Source: WVWW01 sp041568335 (lineage in GTDB: Bacteria; Acidobacteriota; Polarisedimenticolia; Polarisedimenticolales; Polarisedimenticolaceae). Taken from it: DNA of 8,057 nt. The stretch spans positions 1-8,057 of the forward strand of contig JBFFZZ010000134.1 of NCBI GenBank assembly GCA_041568335.1, read 5' to 3'. The notes beneath the pieces were generated by a model. It ran no database searches. It was given only the letters and a program-made list of their open reading frames with translations, and was not told the DNA's origin. The stretch's first letter is position 1. Each line of letters begins with the position of its first letter. The translations under genes were made by a program, and so were the position numbers. This document shows, one piece after another, positions 6,263-8,057 of this stretch.

Positions 6263-7130
6263 GACCGCCGCGGCCTGGAGGCTGTTGATCGAGCCGGACG
6301 CGGACGGCGCGACCAACATGGCGACCGACGAGGCGCTGCTCGACGCCTACCTGCGTCCGCAAGGCGCCGAGGCTCCGCCCACACTGCGTCTGTACGGTTG
6401 GAACCCCGCGACGCTGTCCCTCGGAAAAGGGCAGTCCGCGGCGGCGAGCCACGACCCCGTCTACCTCGACACGGAAGGCATCGGGCTGGTCCGGCGTCCG
6501 ACCGGCGGTCAGGCCGTTCTTCACGAGCACGAGCGGACCTACTGCGTGGTGGGACGCCTCGACCGGCCCCCGTTCTCGGGCGGCGTGCTGGAGACCTACC
6601 GCCGCATCGCCGAGGCGCTGCGGTCGGCACTGGAGACTCTCGGCGCGGAGGTCTCGACGGCGACGCGGACGTCGAGCGAGGACCCCGTTCGGGGCCCGGT
6701 CTGTTTCAACGTCCCCTCGAGCCACGAGCTCCTGCACCGCGGCCGCAAGCTGGTGGGCTCCGCCCAGATGCGGCGACGCCAGGCGTTTCTCCAGCACGGC
6801 TCGATCCCGCTGCGGCTCGATGCCGCGCGGCTCGGCGCGGCGATCGGCTCGCCCGCGGACGACTCGCTGTTCGCGGGTTTGTCCGACGCGCTCGGGCGCG
6901 AGCCGGGCCGCGGCGAGCTGGACGCTGCCATCGTCGCTGGCTTCGAGCGAGGATTCGCCATCACGCTCGAACCGGACGAAAAGACCGCTTGGGAGTCGCA
7001 GAGGGTCACCGGTCTACGTTGCTGGAAGTACCTCTCCGCGAGCTGGACGCACGAGGGCCGCATCGGGGAGGCGGAACGGCGCCTGGCACCGCCGGAACTG
7101 TTTCGACGTTGGATTCCCGAGGCCGGCTAG
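6243..7130 (+). CDS. LplA/LipM-family lipoyl or octanoyl transferase
   Basis: The 295-residue protein belongs to the biotin/lipoate ligase fold (BPL/LplA/LipB). Visible motifs are NMATDEALL (25-33), LRLYGWNPATLSLGKGQ (48-64), VRRPTGGQAVLHEHERTY (83-100), VCFNVPSSHEL (153-163), GRKLVGSAQMRRR (167-179) and LQHGSIPL (183-190). Members attach lipoate, or octanoate from acyl carrier protein, to a lysine of the 2-oxoacid dehydrogenase E2 or GcvH lipoyl domains. Cys154 lies where Bacillus subtilis LipM has its acyl-carrying Cys, and Lys169 matches the conserved Lys of the family. The length suits LipM (about 280) better than full LplA with its accessory domain (about 340), so an octanoyltransferase is the better guess; some ligases also have a Cys here, so this is not decisive. 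No lipA or E2 gene is in view. GTG 6243 overlaps the regulator's end. Confidence 0.9.
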   Translation: MARTPTETAAAWRLLIEPDADGATNMATDEALLDAYLRPQGAEAPPTLRLYGWNPATLSLGKGQSAAASHDPVYLDTEGIGLVRRPTGGQAVLHEHERTYCVVGRLDRPPFSGGVLETYRRIAEALRSALETLGAEVSTATRTSSEDPVRGPVCFNVPSSHELLHRGRKLVGSAQMRRRQAFLQHGSIPLRLDAARLGAAIGSPADDSLFAGLSDALGREPGRGELDAAIVAGFERGFAITLEPDEKTAWESQRVTGLRCWKYLSASWTHEGRIGEAERRLAPPELFRRWIPEAG

Positions 7131-7174
7131 CCCCAAAAACGAGGGAGCTCGCAGCTCGCGAAGTCCCGCCACGG

Positions 7175-7180
7175 TATAAA
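7175..7180 (+). promoter_or_regulatory. Candidate -10 box before the FG-GAP gene
   Basis: TATAAA, within GGTATAAATAC, is the most AT-rich spot in the 85-base gap (7131-7215) and differs from the -10 consensus at one base. No -35 hexamer lies at the right distance. Upstream is a weak stem, GAGCT/AGCTC (7145-7149 with 7153-7157), without a T tract. An independent transcript for the exported protein is plausible but unproven. Confidence 0.35.
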
Positions 7181-7215
7181 TACGGGCAGATCTCCGGGTT
7201 CGGGAAGGGGGAATC

Positions 7216-8057
7216 GTGAGCTCTTCGACATGGCTCCGGACTGCCCGGACGGTGCTGACGCCGGTCCTCTTTTTCATCGCCGCGCCGCCCGCGGCGAGTG
7301 CTCCGATCGTTCCCTATACGCTGGCCTTCGAGAGCGAGGGGCTCGACCTGGATACCGGTACGATCGTGCCGATCGAGCCTTCGACGGTCGCAGCGAATCC
7401 CGCGGACCCGCAACCGGACATCGTGGTGTCCTATCACTCCGATCGGCCGATCCACGCCGTCGTCTTCAACAATCCCGGCGTCGGTGCGCAGATCGCCTTC
7501 CTCGGCGGCGTCGCGTTCCACCGGGTGGACACGGCCGCCCTGGCGACGCTCGACTTCACCGGATCACGGGTCGACCGGTCGTTCGAGAGCGGCGACACCC
7601 TCGTGGTCCGTACGGACCGGGGGGCGAACTATCTGCTGGGGAATCCGATCGAGGACGACCGTGGCGTGACCTTCGACACGCTGCTGCTGGACGAGACGCC
7701 CGCCCGGCCGGTGCTCTCCGACGCGGGAGAACCGGGCCCCGGAGCGCCGCCGCTCGCGAGTCGCGTCCCCTGGAGTGCACGGTTGATCGCGGACGATGCG
7801 CGGCACGGCGATCGGTTCGGTATCTCCGTGGCCATCGCGGGCCACACGGTCGTGGCGGGCGCGCCGTTCGACGACGATCGAGGTGGGTCGTCCGGCTCGG
7901 CCTATGTCTTCGTGCGTCGCGGCGACGCCTGGATCCAGCAGGCCAAGCTGAGCGCGAGTGACGGGCGGGGCGGAGACCTCTTCGGGTCCGCGGTGGCGCT
8001 TTCGGGCGACGTCGCGATCGTCGGGGCGCCCTGCGACGACCACGCGGGTGGTTTGGA
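7216..8057 (+). CDS. Secreted FG-GAP beta-propeller protein (partial, 3' end missing)
   Basis: The frame from GTG 7216 stays open to the window edge, giving 280 residues. AAGGGGG (7205-7211) is its ribosome binding site. Residues 1-29 form a Sec signal peptide: Arg8/Arg11, then a hydrophobic core (VLTPVLFFIAA) and an Ala-Ser-Ala site before Pro30. Residues about 36-165 form a beta-rich domain that I do not recognise, including HAVVFNNPGVGAQIAFLGGV and SGDTLVVRTDRGANYLLG. A Pro-rich stretch (161-185) leads to FG-GAP repeats: repeat 1 (186-245) has HGDRFGISVAIAG, VVAGAPFDDDRGG, SGSAYVFVRRGDAW; repeat 2 begins LFGSAVALSGDVAIVGAP and is cut. Such repeats build calcium-binding beta-propellers like those of integrin alpha chains and often act in adhesion or surface binding. 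The acidic run DDD in repeat 1 would be the metal loop. The partner is unknown. The gene is separated from the upstream pair by 85 bases. Confidence 0.88.
   Translation, partial: MSSSTWLRTARTVLTPVLFFIAAPPAASAPIVPYTLAFESEGLDLDTGTIVPIEPSTVAANPADPQPDIVVSYHSDRPIHAVVFNNPGVGAQIAFLGGVAFHRVDTAALATLDFTGSRVDRSFESGDTLVVRTDRGANYLLGNPIEDDRGVTFDTLLLDETPARPVLSDAGEPGPGAPPLASRVPWSARLIADDARHGDRFGISVAIAGHTVVAGAPFDDDRGGSSGSAYVFVRRGDAWIQQAKLSASDGRGGDLFGSAVALSGDVAIVGAPCDDHAGGL

Noticed and set aside
7140..7160. GAGCT / AGCTC stem after the transferase gene as a terminator
   Set aside because: The stem has only 5 bp with a 3-base loop and no T run, too weak to call a terminator.
7175..7181. TATAAAT read as an archaeal TATA box
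   Set aside because: All genes here are bacterial in type (S16, L19, TrmD, RimM, Shine-Dalgarno starts), so a bacterial -10-like element is the simpler reading.
7230..7961. A 243-codon + strand frame starting at ATG 7230
   Set aside because: Its product is Arg/Gly-rich without motifs. The frame from GTG 7216 instead gives a ribosome binding site, a signal peptide and FG-GAP repeats and stays open to the window edge, so it is the real gene.

Overview
The window is GC-rich bacterial chromosomal DNA with strong coding periodicity. All supported genes lie on the + strand and are tightly packed. I see no tRNA, rRNA, CRISPR array, insertion sequence or phage gene. The gene order ffh-rpsP-khpA-rimM-trmD-rplS is a conserved bacterial translation cluster. 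The companions are a large TPR protein, an NtrC-like regulator, a LipM/LplA-family protein and a secreted FG-GAP protein. With the base composition, these would fit an Acidobacteriota, Myxococcota or other 'deltaproteobacterial' type of genome, but the phylum is a guess and no gene here decides it.

Region 1 (1-2276) is the housekeeping part: the last codons of ffh (signal recognition particle), then rpsP (ribosomal protein S16), khpA (small KH RNA-binding protein), rimM (30S maturation factor), trmD (tRNA m1G37 methyltransferase) and rplS (ribosomal protein L19). Gaps of 4 to 23 bases from rpsP to rplS suggest one transcript for ribosome assembly and decoding fidelity. A -10-like box and a very strong ribosome binding site precede rpsP.

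Region 2 (2277-4777) holds one large gene for an 822-residue protein. It has an N-terminal TPR array, a middle helical block and a C-terminal TPR pair, joined by Pro/Ala/Glu-rich and acidic linkers. It follows rplS by 32 bases, and a short GC hairpin sits directly in front of its ribosome binding site.

Region 3 (4778-7130) starts with a 114-base gap containing -10-like boxes, an 8-bp inverted repeat and a 12-bp perfect palindrome. Next comes an NtrC-like protein whose receiver pocket, sigma-54 contact loop, Walker B aspartate and arginine fingers are all missing, while its Fis-type DNA-binding domain is intact. Its end overlaps by 20 bases the start of a lipoate/octanoate transferase-family gene, so the two are probably translated together.

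Region 4 (7131-8057) has an 85-base gap with a -10-like box. It is followed by the 5' part of a gene for an exported protein: signal peptide, an unrecognised beta-rich domain, then FG-GAP beta-propeller repeats that run off the window.

The most unusual items are the degenerate NtrC-like regulator with its palindrome-rich upstream region and the N-terminal domain of the exported FG-GAP protein. I found no clear evidence of a wholly new multi-gene system.
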